Shown: positions 26,257-34,124 of the stretch, piece after piece
Position numbering within the stretch: the first letter of the stretch is position 1
Layout of the letters: each line of letters begins with the position of its first letter
Source of the DNA: Microbulbifer agarilyticus
GTDB lineage: Bacteria; Pseudomonadota; Gammaproteobacteria; Pseudomonadales; Cellvibrionaceae
Assembly (NCBI RefSeq): GCF_001999945.1
Contig: NZ_CP019650.1
Coordinates: 2,728,001 to 2,792,000 of the forward strand
Direction of reading: 5' to 3'
Length of the DNA stretch: 64,000 bases
Position numbers and translations under genes: made by a program
Notes under the pieces: model-generated
Database searches by the model: none
The model's input: the letters and a program-made list of their open reading frames with translations, nothing else
Told to the model about the DNA's origin: nothing

Positions 26257-27393
26257 TTGAAAATTCTGTACGGCGTTCAAGGTACTGGTAACGGCCATAT
26301 TTCACGGGCCCGGGCCATGGCGGAGGCCTTCCAGCAGTTTCCGGAATTGGAAGTTCAATGGCTGTTCTCTGGCCGCCCACCGGAGAAGCTTTTCGCGATG
26401 GACGCTTTTGGTGATTACTGGTGGCGTGAAGGGCTCACCTTCGTGCATAAGGAAGGCAAGATCGATCAGCTCGCCACCGCCAGGCAACTGGATTTACGCA
26501 AGCTGCTGAAAGACATTCGCGAGCTCCCAGTAAACGATTTTGATCTGGTTATCAGTGACTTTGAGCCGGTCACTGCCTGGGCGGCGAAAAAGCGCAAGTG
26601 CCCAAGTATCGGATTGGGGCACCAGTATGCTTTTGATCACGCCATTCCTGCCCCCGCCTTTGGCTGGTTGCCCCGCGCCATTATGAAACTGTTTGCTCCG
26701 GTGCCCCTGGGCCTCGGCATGCACTGGTACCATTTTGGCCAGCCGATCTTGCCGCCTATTGCCCACGCCCATGAAGGGGCCGTACCGGCAGAGCAAGACC
26801 ATGTACTAGTGTATCTGCCGTTTGAACATGCACTGCCGCTGTTACAAGAACTGAAGCAATTGCCGCAGAAATTTATTGTCTACGGTCTACCTACCGATCT
26901 ACCCAAAGCCGACAACATCACTCTTAAGGCGCCCTCGATAGAAGGGTTCCGCCACGATGTCGCCACGGCGCGTGCGATTATCTGTAACAGTGGTTTTGAA
27001 TTGATTGCCGAGACCCTGACGCTGGGTAAACCAATTTTGACCCGGCCGCTCAAGGGCCAGTTTGAGCAAGAGGCCAACGCGATGGCCCTGCAAGAACTGC
27101 AACTGGCCAGGGTGGTAAAACATATCGATGCGCTCACTATTGGTCGTTGGCTGGAAGAGCAACCAAGAGGCGTACGTATCGATTGGCCAGATGTGGCGCA
27201 CGCTATCGTGCAGTGGATTTCAGAAGGCCGCTCTGACACACCACAAGAGTTGTCCAAACGATTGTGGAAGGGTGTGGTTCCAGGGCAGCGCCGTGCCGAA
27301 ACAGAAGTGCAAGGCAGCAGTGCAGCGGTGGACGCGGACAATGTCAAAGGTGTGGAAGATGTGGAAGGTATCGAGGGCAGTGAAGGCACCTGA
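26257..27393 (+). CDS. MJ1255/VC2487-family glycosyltransferase-like protein
   Basis: 378 residues, TTG start with GGAG seven bases upstream. ILYGVQGTGNGHISRARAMA at the N-terminus and ICNSGFELIAETLTLGKPIL in the C-terminal domain give the GT-B fold of the TIGR00661 family, with DFEPVTAWAAKK in between. It probably transfers a sugar from a nucleotide donor to an envelope component; acceptor unknown. The last 16 residues, VKGVEDVEGIEGSEGT, come from a 9-bp tandem repeat and look like a recent C-terminal extension. Confidence 0.8.
   Translation: MKILYGVQGTGNGHISRARAMAEAFQQFPELEVQWLFSGRPPEKLFAMDAFGDYWWREGLTFVHKEGKIDQLATARQLDLRKLLKDIRELPVNDFDLVISDFEPVTAWAAKKRKCPSIGLGHQYAFDHAIPAPAFGWLPRAIMKLFAPVPLGLGMHWYHFGQPILPPIAHAHEGAVPAEQDHVLVYLPFEHALPLLQELKQLPQKFIVYGLPTDLPKADNITLKAPSIEGFRHDVATARAIICNSGFELIAETLTLGKPILTRPLKGQFEQEANAMALQELQLARVVKHIDALTIGRWLEEQPRGVRIDWPDVAHAIVQWISEGRSDTPQELSKRLWKGVVPGQRRAETEVQGSSAAVDADNVKGVEDVEGIEGSEGT
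27343..27387 (+). repeat. 9-bp tandem repeat, five units, at gene 3' end
   Basis: Units GTCAAAGGT, GTGGAAGAT, GTGGAAGGT, ATCGAGGGC and AGTGAAGGC encode VKG-VED-VEG-IEG-SEG, just before the stop of the glycosyltransferase gene. In-frame and degenerate. Confidence 0.75.
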
Positions 27394-27402
27394 GCAGGTG
27401 CC
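27385..27402. terminator. Small hairpin between convergent genes
   Basis: GGCACCT-GAGC-AGGTGCC is a perfect 7-bp stem with a 4-base loop overlapping the glycosyltransferase stop codon and facing the end of the deacetylase gene. It may act as a bidirectional terminator; no T-run follows. Confidence 0.35.
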
Positions 27403-27423
27403 CCTGTTGTCGCACAACGCGGC

Positions 27424-28281
27424 TTAACGCTGGTTGCGCACTTGTTCCCGTTGCAGGCGCGCAACGGCTTCCCGCATTGTCGTCACCCAGTAGCGCTCCG
27501 GATTGGCCGCCAGGTGTTGCAGAAGTGCACGGTGGTCTTCCTCGGCAACCGAGATATAGTCCCCACCCACACCGTGAAACAAAAAGCCCACAAGGCTGTG
27601 GTTTTCACGAGCTGCTTCCGCCACGGCAATTAATTGGTCCGCACTTTTCTCTGCACCATCAAACGAGGCTATTCGGTAAAAGTCTTTGTTGTCCGGATAG
27701 TGCTGCCCGTCGACGGAAAATAACCGCGCGGCGCTTACCAGTTTTTTCAGCTCCGGGACCACATCCTCACCTCCCGCGGTCATATCACCACAGGGGTAGG
27801 CAAAGGTACGCTTGTCCTCACCGTCGATGGCTTTGAGCATGGTATTGGTGGCCTGCACCTCATCCACAAATTGCGTGAGGGTGTACTTGTCCAGATCCTG
27901 CCATGGTTGCACCCAACTACGGTTAGCCACCGATTTGCGGCACGGATGGTACAGCATATGGTTGCCGAGTTCGTGGCCGTTTTGCGCGGCACGGCGCCAC
28001 TCGTGCTGACGCATACGTACCGAGGGGCGCGCACCGCTCAGATAAAAAGTACCGGGCAGTTTGTATTTGTCGAGCTGCGGGATGGCCACGTCCAGGTGTG
28101 AATCGAGCGCATCATCGTAGGACAGCACCACGGCAACTTCCGCACCGCCGGGCCAGGGGGAAGCAGCCCCAGAACCGGCCTGAGAAACCGGCACCAAAAG
28201 TACTGCGCAGCACGAGACAACAATGGGAAAAGCGACTAAAAGTAGCTGCCGAGAAGCCTTCCATGACCGTTTCAAGAACAT
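27424..28281 (-). CDS. Secreted polysaccharide deacetylase (NodB domain)
   Basis: 285 residues with an N-terminal signal sequence (LLLVAFPIVVSCCAVLLVPVSQAGSG). The NodB-type domain shows VVLSYDDALDSH (metal-binding Asp pair), GTFYLSGARP and HELGNHMLYHPC with the metal-binding His residues, then RTFAYPCGD. It should remove N- or O-acetyl groups from a polysaccharide in the periplasm or outside. Downstream of a PhoP/PhoQ-like pair by 36 bases on the same strand, so it may be co-transcribed with it. Confidence 0.85.
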   Translation of the reverse strand: MFLKRSWKASRQLLLVAFPIVVSCCAVLLVPVSQAGSGAASPWPGGAEVAVVLSYDDALDSHLDVAIPQLDKYKLPGTFYLSGARPSVRMRQHEWRRAAQNGHELGNHMLYHPCRKSVANRSWVQPWQDLDKYTLTQFVDEVQATNTMLKAIDGEDKRTFAYPCGDMTAGGEDVVPELKKLVSAARLFSVDGQHYPDNKDFYRIASFDGAEKSADQLIAVAEAARENHSLVGFLFHGVGGDYISVAEEDHRALLQHLAANPERYWVTTMREAVARLQREQVRNQR

Positions 28282-28317
28282 ACAAACTTCCTGTTTGTTT
28301 TATTTTGACTGAACGGG

Positions 28318-29724
28318 TTAAAGCGTGACCCGCAAGGTGAGCCCACCGAGATCCATATCGGCAGCGTCCGACGGCGAGGCGATGGCAATACTGCCGTGGT
28401 AACTCTCCACGATATCAACAACCACGGCAAGTCCAATGCCCTGCCCCTGTTGCTGTTCATCGGCCCGCACACCGCGCTGAACCACCTGTTGCCACTGTTC
28501 TTCGCTAAGACCCGGACCGTTATCGGCAATAGTGATTTCCAGACCGCGGCGGTCGTCGGTGTTCTTCGCGCTGACCAGCAGTTTGCCACCGCCATACTTG
28601 TAACCGTTGTCGAGAAGGTTACCCAGCATTTCCATCAGGTCCCCTTCATCGCCATAAAACAGTACGGAAGGATCGCACAACAGTTCCGCATCGATGGTTT
28701 TATCCCGGTAGACTTTATCCAGTGCTGCGAGAATTTTCTCTGCCATGGGCTGTACCGCCACGCCGCGCAAGATGGACTTGGGCGACGTCGCCACCGCGCG
28801 CTTCAGCTGGTAACTGATAATCCCGTCCATGCGCTCCACCTGCTCCGCAAGCGCTTGCTGTGCGGCCTGCGGGTTGCCGGCCACATCCATGCCTTTCAGC
28901 ACCGCCAGTGGCGTTTTTAAACTATGCGCGAGGTCGCCCAGCGTATGGCGGGTTTTCTCCCGCTGGCGACGCTCATTTTCTATCAGCAGGTTCAGGTTAT
29001 CGGTCAGGGGCACGAGTTCTTTGGGGAATTTGCCCTGCAGGGTATCGGCACCCCCACGCTGCATGTTTTTCAGCGCACTGGTCACTTGGCGCAGTGGCGC
29101 CAGCCCCCAATGCAACACGAGGAGCTGCACCGCGATCAGTGCCAGCGCGCCGATACCCAACCAGCGCCACAGGGTGGTGTTGAATTGATACACCTGCGCC
29201 TGCAGCGGCCCGGCGTCTTCCAGCACCACAAAGGTAAATTGCAGCTCGTTATCCAGCCCCCAGGCGATTCCCTGGCGAAAGCTGCTGTAGGGCACGGTCG
29301 AGTCCGGCAGCTGAATTTCCGCAAACACCTGCTGGCCCTGGCGCAGTGGCAACGGCAGCGGTAATTCGGAAAAGTTTGGCAGGCTAAGTGCCGAGGGGGA
29401 ACGCCAGATAACCCGGCCGCGGGCATCCATCACCGCACCGATCAAACCGGAATCCGGCTGGTTGAAGCGCGGCTCCGGCAGGTTCAGGGGCAACAGCAGG
29501 TTGTCACCGTCCGGTTCGGCCACCGCCAGCAGCGTATAGATATGCAACTGCAGCTCACGCGCCTTGGCCTCATCCAGGGAGGTACGGTAGGCCTTTTCCA
29601 GCACACCGGAAAGCACCACCAGAAAAACCAGTAGTACCAGAGTGGCCATCAACGAAAGACGGCCAGACAGGGAGTGTATCCAGCCCAAGAGGAACTGGCG
29701 GATATCAGAGAGACGATTCAGCAA
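28318..29724 (-). CDS. Sensor histidine kinase, PhoQ-like
   Basis: 468 residues. Membrane helices near residues 22-45 and 185-207 flank a periplasmic sensor domain; then come a HAMP-like linker, the phosphorylation site LGDLAHSLKTPLAVLKG (His in the AHSLKTP block), the N-box LGNLLDNGYKYGG and the G-boxes ADNGPGLSEEQW and GQGIGLAVVVDI. The AHSLKTPLAV form is typical of PhoQ/RstB-type kinases. TTG start five bases after the regulator's stop codon, so they are translationally linked. Signal unknown; Mg2+, cationic peptide or low pH are known for relatives. Confidence 0.88.
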   Translation of the reverse strand: MLNRLSDIRQFLLGWIHSLSGRLSLMATLVLLVFLVVLSGVLEKAYRTSLDEAKARELQLHIYTLLAVAEPDGDNLLLPLNLPEPRFNQPDSGLIGAVMDARGRVIWRSPSALSLPNFSELPLPLPLRQGQQVFAEIQLPDSTVPYSSFRQGIAWGLDNELQFTFVVLEDAGPLQAQVYQFNTTLWRWLGIGALALIAVQLLVLHWGLAPLRQVTSALKNMQRGGADTLQGKFPKELVPLTDNLNLLIENERRQREKTRHTLGDLAHSLKTPLAVLKGMDVAGNPQAAQQALAEQVERMDGIISYQLKRAVATSPKSILRGVAVQPMAEKILAALDKVYRDKTIDAELLCDPSVLFYGDEGDLMEMLGNLLDNGYKYGGGKLLVSAKNTDDRRGLEITIADNGPGLSEEQWQQVVQRGVRADEQQQGQGIGLAVVVDIVESYHGSIAIASPSDAADMDLGGLTLRVTL

Positions 29725-29729
29725 GGTAA

Positions 29730-30404
29730 TCAGCTCACCGGGCTAAAACGGTAACCGCGCCCACGCAGGGTTTCGATGGGCTTTATCCCACCTGCAGCAT
29801 CCAGTTTCTTACGCAGGCGACCGATAAATACTTCAATCACGTTACTGTCGCGATCACAGTCCTGCTCGTAGATATGTTCGGTGAGTGTGGTTTTCGATAC
29901 CACCTCATCCGGATGCAGCATCAGGTATTCGAGTACCTTGTACTCAAACGATGTCAGGTCCAGCTCGCTGTCGGAAACCTTCACCCGCTGGGCACTGGTG
30001 TCCAGCTCGATGGGGCCGGCACTGATGACAGGGGAAGAAAAACCCGCGGAGCGCCGCACCAGTGCGTTCAACCGGGCCAGCAACTCTTCGGTATGGAAGG
30101 GTTTGGTCAGGTAATCGTCACCACCGGCCTCCAGGCCGCGCACCCGCTCCTGCCAGTGGCCGCGAGCCGTGAGAATCAGGATGGGGAAATGCCGCGATTC
30201 CTTGCGCAGGGTTTCAATAACCTGGATACCATCAATTTTCGGCAGACCCAGATCCATGATCGCTACGTCATAGGGGTATTCGCGCCCCAGATATAATGCT
30301 TCTTCGCCATCAGGCGCTTCGTCGACGGTGTACCCCCCCTTGCGCAGGGAAGCCGCCAGCTGTTCACGCAACGCGTGTTCATCTTCTACCAGCAGTGCGC
30401 GCAT
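29730..30404 (-). CDS. OmpR/PhoP-family response regulator
   Basis: 224 residues. Receiver domain with LLVEDEHAL, phospho-acceptor Asp in VAIMDLGLPKIDG and Lys in DYLTKPF; C-terminal winged helix with TSFEYKVLEYLMLHPDEVV and VIEVFIGRLRKKLDAAG ... IETLRGRGYRF. The sequence is closest to PhoP-like regulators. Ribosome-binding site GAGG seven bases before ATG. It lies between a PepSY protein gene and the kinase gene, and all three probably form one operon. Confidence 0.92.
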   Translation of the reverse strand: MRALLVEDEHALREQLAASLRKGGYTVDEAPDGEEALYLGREYPYDVAIMDLGLPKIDGIQVIETLRKESRHFPILILTARGHWQERVRGLEAGGDDYLTKPFHTEELLARLNALVRRSAGFSSPVISAGPIELDTSAQRVKVSDSELDLTSFEYKVLEYLMLHPDEVVSKTTLTEHIYEQDCDRDSNVIEVFIGRLRKKLDAAGGIKPIETLRGRGYRFSPVS

Positions 30405-30439
30405 GGCGTGTCCTCAGTAATGCATTTTTCGTTATGGCG

Positions 30440-30859
30440 TTAGCGAGAAATTCTTCCGCTCTGTCGATCCACGAACACTACATAGACCTGACTTTTGTCA
30501 GAAAGTCCCTTCACGCGGAACATACTTTTGCCTTTGCGCTGTACTTCGCTGATCGCCAGGATCTTGCCACCAAAGCGTCGTTTCACCAGGGCCGCGGCCT
30601 CATTTTTGGAAATGCCTTTGTTCTGCACCCGCACCGTGGCCAGCGGCTGTACATTCAGGTGTCGCACTTTCGCAACCTGCGGTACCGCCTGTGACATTTC
30701 TCGCGATACAGCCGATGCCGCAGACACCGGCGCGCTCACCAGTGTCGCCAGTATTAAGCAAGCCAATACGGCAAACGGTACAAGTTTCATCCCTGCGAAG
30801 TTGATGGATACGGCCCCTTTCACTTGCTGTGCGGCTTGTGGACCTCGAGTGACTTTCAC
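30440..30859 (-). CDS. PepSY-domain exported protein
   Basis: About 139 residues from GTG 30859, chosen because AGGAG is seven bases upstream; TTG 30904 or ATG 30790 are alternatives. A hydrophobic export signal (VPFAVLACLILATLVSAPVSAASA) precedes a PepSY domain: ISKNEAAALVKRRFGGKILA and KGKSMFRVKGLSDKSQVYVV. PepSY proteins are periplasmic and often accompany PhoP/PhoQ-type systems, perhaps inhibiting proteases or modulating the sensor. Gap of 35 bases to the regulator gene. Confidence 0.82.
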   Translation of the reverse strand: MKVTRGPQAAQQVKGAVSINFAGMKLVPFAVLACLILATLVSAPVSAASAVSREMSQAVPQVAKVRHLNVQPLATVRVQNKGISKNEAAALVKRRFGGKILAISEVQRKGKSMFRVKGLSDKSQVYVVFVDRQSGRISR

Positions 30860-30915
30860 TGCTCTGCTCCTGTCGATTCCATAGCGCCGGTGGATGAATA
30901 ACAATCAGACGTTGA

Positions 30916-31530
30916 TCACAGTACCGGCGTGACGTCTACACGAACCCGAATTCTATCTCCAGGATGGTGGTTAGTGCGAATCAGATATTCCTGGCCGTTG
31001 TAGCGGTAGTTAACGTCGTAGCCAATCAACTCCCGGCGCGTGCTCACTTCTTCGACAACCTGACAGCGCTGCTGGGTGCCGTACTGGACCGGCGCCTGAC
31101 TGCGACTGATGGCATTGCCGATGACAGCGCCTACTGCAGCGCCCGCAACCATGCCCGCGGCCTTGTTACCGTTATGGTGCCGGTGATAGCGACGGTGGTG
31201 GCGATGATAGCGCTTGTGGTGCTTGTGCCCCTTGCTTACATTGCGTCCCACCGCAGCGCCTACGAGGCCGCCGATGATGGCACCGGCCGGAGAAGGCTGC
31301 TGATAGGTGACAGTCTGGTCCCAGCACTGGGTTCTGGGCTCGACGACATTCACGTCATTATAGATAGGCGTCACTGCGGTGACCGGGGCATAGTCATAAC
31401 CGTCCTGTCCTGTATGCGGACCGGGGTAATAGCCACTATCACCCGCGCTGGCGCGGACACTCACCACCACAAGAACCACGGTGAGACTAACCAGTGCCAG
31501 CTGCTGTAACCACTTGTTTGTTAATGCCAT
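30916..31530 (-). CDS. Glycine-zipper 2TM protein with His-rich segment
   Basis: 204 residues, exported (LVSLTVVLVVVSVRASAG). Two glycine-zipper stretches, AGAIIGGLVGAAVGRNV and AAGMVAGAAVGAVIGNAI, flank a striking basic, His-rich linker (KHHKRYHRHHRRYHRHH). The C-terminal part, CQVVEEVSTRRELIGYDVNY and YLIRTNHHPGDRIRV, is the usual SlyB/OmpA-like end of envelope proteins. PhoP regulons include SlyB-type proteins in other bacteria, so location beside the PepSY-PhoP-PhoQ genes fits; the His-rich linker may bind metal. Confidence 0.83.
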   Translation of the reverse strand: MALTNKWLQQLALVSLTVVLVVVSVRASAGDSGYYPGPHTGQDGYDYAPVTAVTPIYNDVNVVEPRTQCWDQTVTYQQPSPAGAIIGGLVGAAVGRNVSKGHKHHKRYHRHHRRYHRHHNGNKAAGMVAGAAVGAVIGNAISRSQAPVQYGTQQRCQVVEEVSTRRELIGYDVNYRYNGQEYLIRTNHHPGDRIRVRVDVTPVL

Positions 31531-31672
31531 GTTGCGTACTCCCTAGACCTGAGCGGTGGTGCTCTGGCGTGACTCTATTCTGAATCTGGTCACTACCAGG
31601 CATCTTTGTTTGGCCAACAATTCGACCGATGGGAGTACTTTAAAAGGTGCTGACTGAATCGATCCTGAACTG

Positions 31673-31703
31673 AAATAAAAAAGCGGGGCCTCTTGCCCCG
31701 CTT
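31673..31703 (-). terminator. Rho-independent terminator of the ECF/DUF3106 operon
   Basis: On the minus strand a perfect 9-bp stem AAGCGGGGC/GCCCCGCTT with a 5-base loop is followed by TTTTATTT. It lies 34 bases after the DUF3106 stop codon. Confidence 0.85.
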
Positions 31704-31727
31704 GTATTGGTCCCGCTTATTATTGGT
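31697..31727. repeat. 15/16-bp tandem duplication after DUF3106 stop
   Basis: CCCGCTTGTATTGGT is followed directly by CCCGCTTATTATTGGT. It lies between the DUF3106 stop codon and the terminator stem, partly overlapping the stem. Confidence 0.7.
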
Positions 31728-31737
31728 CCCTTCTGCA

Positions 31738-32244
31738 TCAGCCCCGCTTCTGCCGTTTGCCACCGCGCTGTTTGAAGCGCTGGCGCTGCTCTGGCGTCAT
31801 GTTGTGCCAGCGGTCCCGCAAACGGCGCTGTCGCTCTGGCGGCAACTGCTTGAAGCGTTCGCGCGCCTCACGGATTTTCTTGCGCTCTTCCGGCGGCAAT
31901 TTTTTAAAGCGGTCGTAGGCCTCGCGCAGCTTCTGGCGCTGCTCGGGCTTCAAACGCTGCCAGCGGCCAAATTCCTGGCGGGCCTGCTGTCGCTCCTGGG
32001 TACTCATGCCCGCCCAGCGCGCCGCGCCCTCTCGCAGGCGGGTGCGTTGCTCAGTGGTGAACTGGTCCCAGCGGCCTTCAAAGCGCTGCAGTAATTGGCG
32101 CTCGCTGTCACTCAAGTCCTTCCACGCGGCCGGGTCGGCCCAGGCGCTACCGGCAAAGGAGGCCAACAACAGCAGCGCGAAGCCGATTTTCCGCAGAGTG
32201 CCGGAAACGGGGTTCGATGTGTGTTTGGCTGTGGCGTTACTCAT
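31738..32244 (-). CDS. DUF3106 protein, exported, Arg/Glu/Gln-rich
   Basis: 168 residues from MSNATAKHTSNP. A signal-like segment (GFALLLLASFAGSAWADP) is followed by a helical region of near-repeats: SDSERQLLQRFEGRWDQFT, STQERQQARQEFGRWQRL, KPEQRQKLREAYDRFKKL, PPEERKKIREARERFKQL and PPERQRRLRDRWHNM. That is the DUF3106 pattern, roughly an 18-residue helical hairpin repeat. Function unknown; such proteins usually end ECF sigma operons. The start overlaps the preceding gene by eight bases. An upstream extension of the frame would translate the 9-bp repeat and is unlikely. Confidence 0.8.
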   Translation of the reverse strand: MSNATAKHTSNPVSGTLRKIGFALLLLASFAGSAWADPAAWKDLSDSERQLLQRFEGRWDQFTTEQRTRLREGAARWAGMSTQERQQARQEFGRWQRLKPEQRQKLREAYDRFKKLPPEERKKIREARERFKQLPPERQRRLRDRWHNMTPEQRQRFKQRGGKRQKRG

Positions 32245-32551
32245 TTCGCTCACCCTGCTCACCCTGCTCACTTTGTTCACTTTGCTCTCTCTGCTCACGA
32301 CCTTCGCCCAAATCGACCACCTCTGGCCTGGGCGGGGCAGGCTCCTTTTCCAACACGCCTTCCACATCGCTCGGGGCGATGAATTCACCGGTATCGTCGG
32401 TCCAATCCGACAGGAATAACAAAAAGTCTTCATCCAGGGGTTCGTTGGCAAACGCAAACGGCAACATCACCAGCTGAACCGGTAGAGTCCACGCCAGAAT
32501 CCGCTTTGAAGTGCGGCGCCTGCCACCCCCCGACTCAGGACGAGTGGCCAT
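32237..32551 (-). CDS. Hypothetical membrane-associated protein of ECF operon
   Basis: 104 residues. One hydrophobic segment (ILAWTLPVQLVMLPFAFA), probably a signal sequence or anchor, then an acidic region LDEDFLLFLSDWTDDTGEF. It ends in EQREQSEQSEQGEQGERNE, encoded by a 9-bp repeat. It overlaps its neighbours on both sides (17 and 8 bases), a sign of tight operon structure. I do not recognise a named domain; similar short acidic proteins occur between sigma/anti-sigma-like genes and DUF3106 in gammaproteobacteria. Confidence 0.65.
   Translation of the reverse strand: MATRPESGGGRRRTSKRILAWTLPVQLVMLPFAFANEPLDEDFLLFLSDWTDDTGEFIAPSDVEGVLEKEPAPPRPEVVDLGEGREQREQSEQSEQGEQGERNE
32249..32293. repeat. 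9-bp tandem repeat, five units, at gene overlap
   Basis: Plus-strand units CTCACCCTG (twice), CTCACTTTG, TTCACTTTG and CTCTCTCTG. On the minus strand they encode the EQx repeats at the C-terminus of the 104-residue protein, immediately before the overlapping DUF3106 start. Confidence 0.85.
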
Positions 32552-32933
32552 CCAGCGCCTCCTCTGCCAGCCACTGGTAAAATTCCACGTCTTCGATCAT
32601 GTCCAGCTCGGCGTCTTCGTTCAGAATCCACGCATCGGCCAGCATATCTACCGGCTCACCCTGGGAGCTGGAACGCTCCTGCCCGACAAACAGTGCCACC
32701 GTGAGCACCGCTGCGGCACCGGCCAGCCCCGTGGGTAACCAAAGCATCCAGCCTGGCCGCGAAGTATCAGCCGCACCATCTAGTGCTGCAGAGCGCGCAC
32801 GACGCAGGCGCGACAGGGTTTCGCCGTCGAGCGATTGCTCGCGGCGCTCCATGGCTGCGCGCGCACCTGCCGCTAATTCGGCATCGTTGTGCTCGCTCGA
32901 TTCAGCCTTGGGCTTGTCTTGTGGCGACGTCAT
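32535..32933 (-). CDS. Putative anti-sigma-like membrane protein (DUF3619-like)
   Basis: 132 residues. A polar N-terminal part with RLRRARSAAL is followed by one membrane helix (MLWLPTGLAGAAAVLTVALFVG) and an acidic C-terminal domain, DMIEDVEFYQWLAEEALD. Its ATG overlaps the sigma factor stop (ATGA), the usual arrangement for a sigma factor and its modulator. It resembles DUF3619 proteins by layout and by the LxxLRxAR block, but the match is from memory, and an anti-sigma function is inferred from position. Confidence 0.6.
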   Translation of the reverse strand: MTSPQDKPKAESSEHNDAELAAGARAAMERREQSLDGETLSRLRRARSAALDGAADTSRPGWMLWLPTGLAGAAAVLTVALFVGQERSSSQGEPVDMLADAWILNEDAELDMIEDVEFYQWLAEEALDGHSS

Positions 32934-33460
32934 CGCACTTCCTCCAATTGTCCACGCAGGGCAGCCAGCGCCCGGGACAGGTGGGTCTTCACACTACCGC
33001 TACTGCAGGACATGGCAGCAGCGGTTTCCGAGATATCAAAGCCTTCGACACAGCGCAACATAAATGCCTGCTGCTGCCGCGGGGGCAAGCGACCGACGGC
33101 GGACTCAATTGCGTCCAGAGCACGCTCGGAAAACACACCTTGCTCTGGCCTCGGGCCACTCTGGTCTTCCAGTGCGCCCGGGTCAAACACATCGTCCGAC
33201 TCCTCATCGCCGCGGGTAAATTTCTCCCGCAGAAGCTGCCAGCGCGAGACGGTCTTGTGCCGGCGGTGCCAATCGGTAATTCGGTTATTGAGAATGGTAA
33301 AAAACAGCGGGCGCCACTGTTCCCGCTGTTTGTGGCTGTAATTGCGCACCAGCGCGAACATAGCATCCTGCACAATATCCAGCGCATCGTCACGGTTCCC
33401 CACCGCCATAGCGGCCATGGAGAAGGCTCGCTTCTCTACCGAGGCTAAAAATTGTTCCAT
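32930..33460 (-). CDS. ECF-type RNA polymerase sigma factor
   Basis: 176 residues. Region 2 reads VGNRDDALDIVQDAMFALVRNY ending in RITDWHRRHK; region 4 reads LPPRQQQAFMLRCVEGFDIS and SSGSVKTHLSRALAALRGQL. First gene of a four-gene overlapping operon that ends with DUF3106. It should direct RNA polymerase to envelope-stress-type promoters; its regulon is unknown. Confidence 0.9.
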   Translation of the reverse strand: MEQFLASVEKRAFSMAAMAVGNRDDALDIVQDAMFALVRNYSHKQREQWRPLFFTILNNRITDWHRRHKTVSRWQLLREKFTRGDEESDDVFDPGALEDQSGPRPEQGVFSERALDAIESAVGRLPPRQQQAFMLRCVEGFDISETAAAMSCSSGSVKTHLSRALAALRGQLEEVR

Positions 33461-33589
33461 GCGGCGTGCAGCGGCCCCTTGCCTGGAGACCCTGCGTGCA
33501 AAGGCCTATTCTGAAAGCTTGTTATTATCATGCGATTGCGGTGCGGCCCGCGCTACCCCCGGGCCGCAATGTCTAGTCTCCGAGTTGCT

Positions 33590-33973
33590 TTAGCTACCCA
33601 CCCTTGCGCTGCGACGGTCCATCCGGCGGTCCACCTTCTGCCCCTTGCGATCGAGCTTATGGTCGACGCGCTCGCCTTTGCGATCCAGACGGTTGTTGAT
33701 GCGATCCCCTTTCTTATCGAGGTGCGCCGCGCGTTTTTCTTTGCCGTTGGCTGCCGCGCGTTCGGACTTACGGTCTAGCCGGTTGTTTATCCGGTCACCC
33801 TTGTTGTCCAGGCGGTTCTCAATGCGATCGCCCTTGTTGTCCAGGCGCTGTTCGATGCGATCCCCTTTGTTATCCAGGTACTCCGCGCGGCGGTCGCTGG
33901 CATCTGCTGCTGCGACGCTGGAAAGCGCGGCGGTCACGGTCAGGAGGACGATCTGTTGCTTGATCCGTTTCAT
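33590..33973 (-). CDS. Exported protein of 11-residue charged repeats
   Basis: 127 residues. A signal peptide (QIVLLTVTAALSSVAAADA) is followed by about eight 11-residue repeats of the type LDNKGDRIENR, interrupted once by an Ala/Lys-rich patch (AAANGKEKRAA). Later copies shift to LDRKGERVDHK and LDRKGQKVDRR. Eleven-residue periodicity suggests a right-handed coiled coil or an extended amphipathic helix. High Lys/Arg/Asp content; no Cys. I do not know a named family. GGGAA lies upstream of the ATG. Confidence 0.72.
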   Translation of the reverse strand: MKRIKQQIVLLTVTAALSSVAAADASDRRAEYLDNKGDRIEQRLDNKGDRIENRLDNKGDRINNRLDRKSERAAANGKEKRAAHLDKKGDRINNRLDRKGERVDHKLDRKGQKVDRRMDRRSARVGS

Positions 33974-33990
33974 CGATGGTTCCCTATTTT

Positions 33991-34030
33991 GATCAGTAAT
34001 CAGTGATCAGTAATCAGTGGTCGGTAAGTA
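33991..34030. repeat. 14-bp tandem repeat, two exact units and a decayed third
   Basis: GATCAGTAATCAGT occurs at 33991-34004 and 34005-34018, followed by a degenerate GGTCGGTAAGTA. It lies 18 bases upstream of the repeat-protein start, in its probable promoter or leader. Confidence 0.85.
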
Positions 34031-34124
34031 AATGCCAGGTGGAAACGTCGTTACGCACCTGTGTCGTTCACTTATCAAAACGTGCAAGACCGCAATTGGT
34101 TGACACATCGATGAAATTTTCTGT

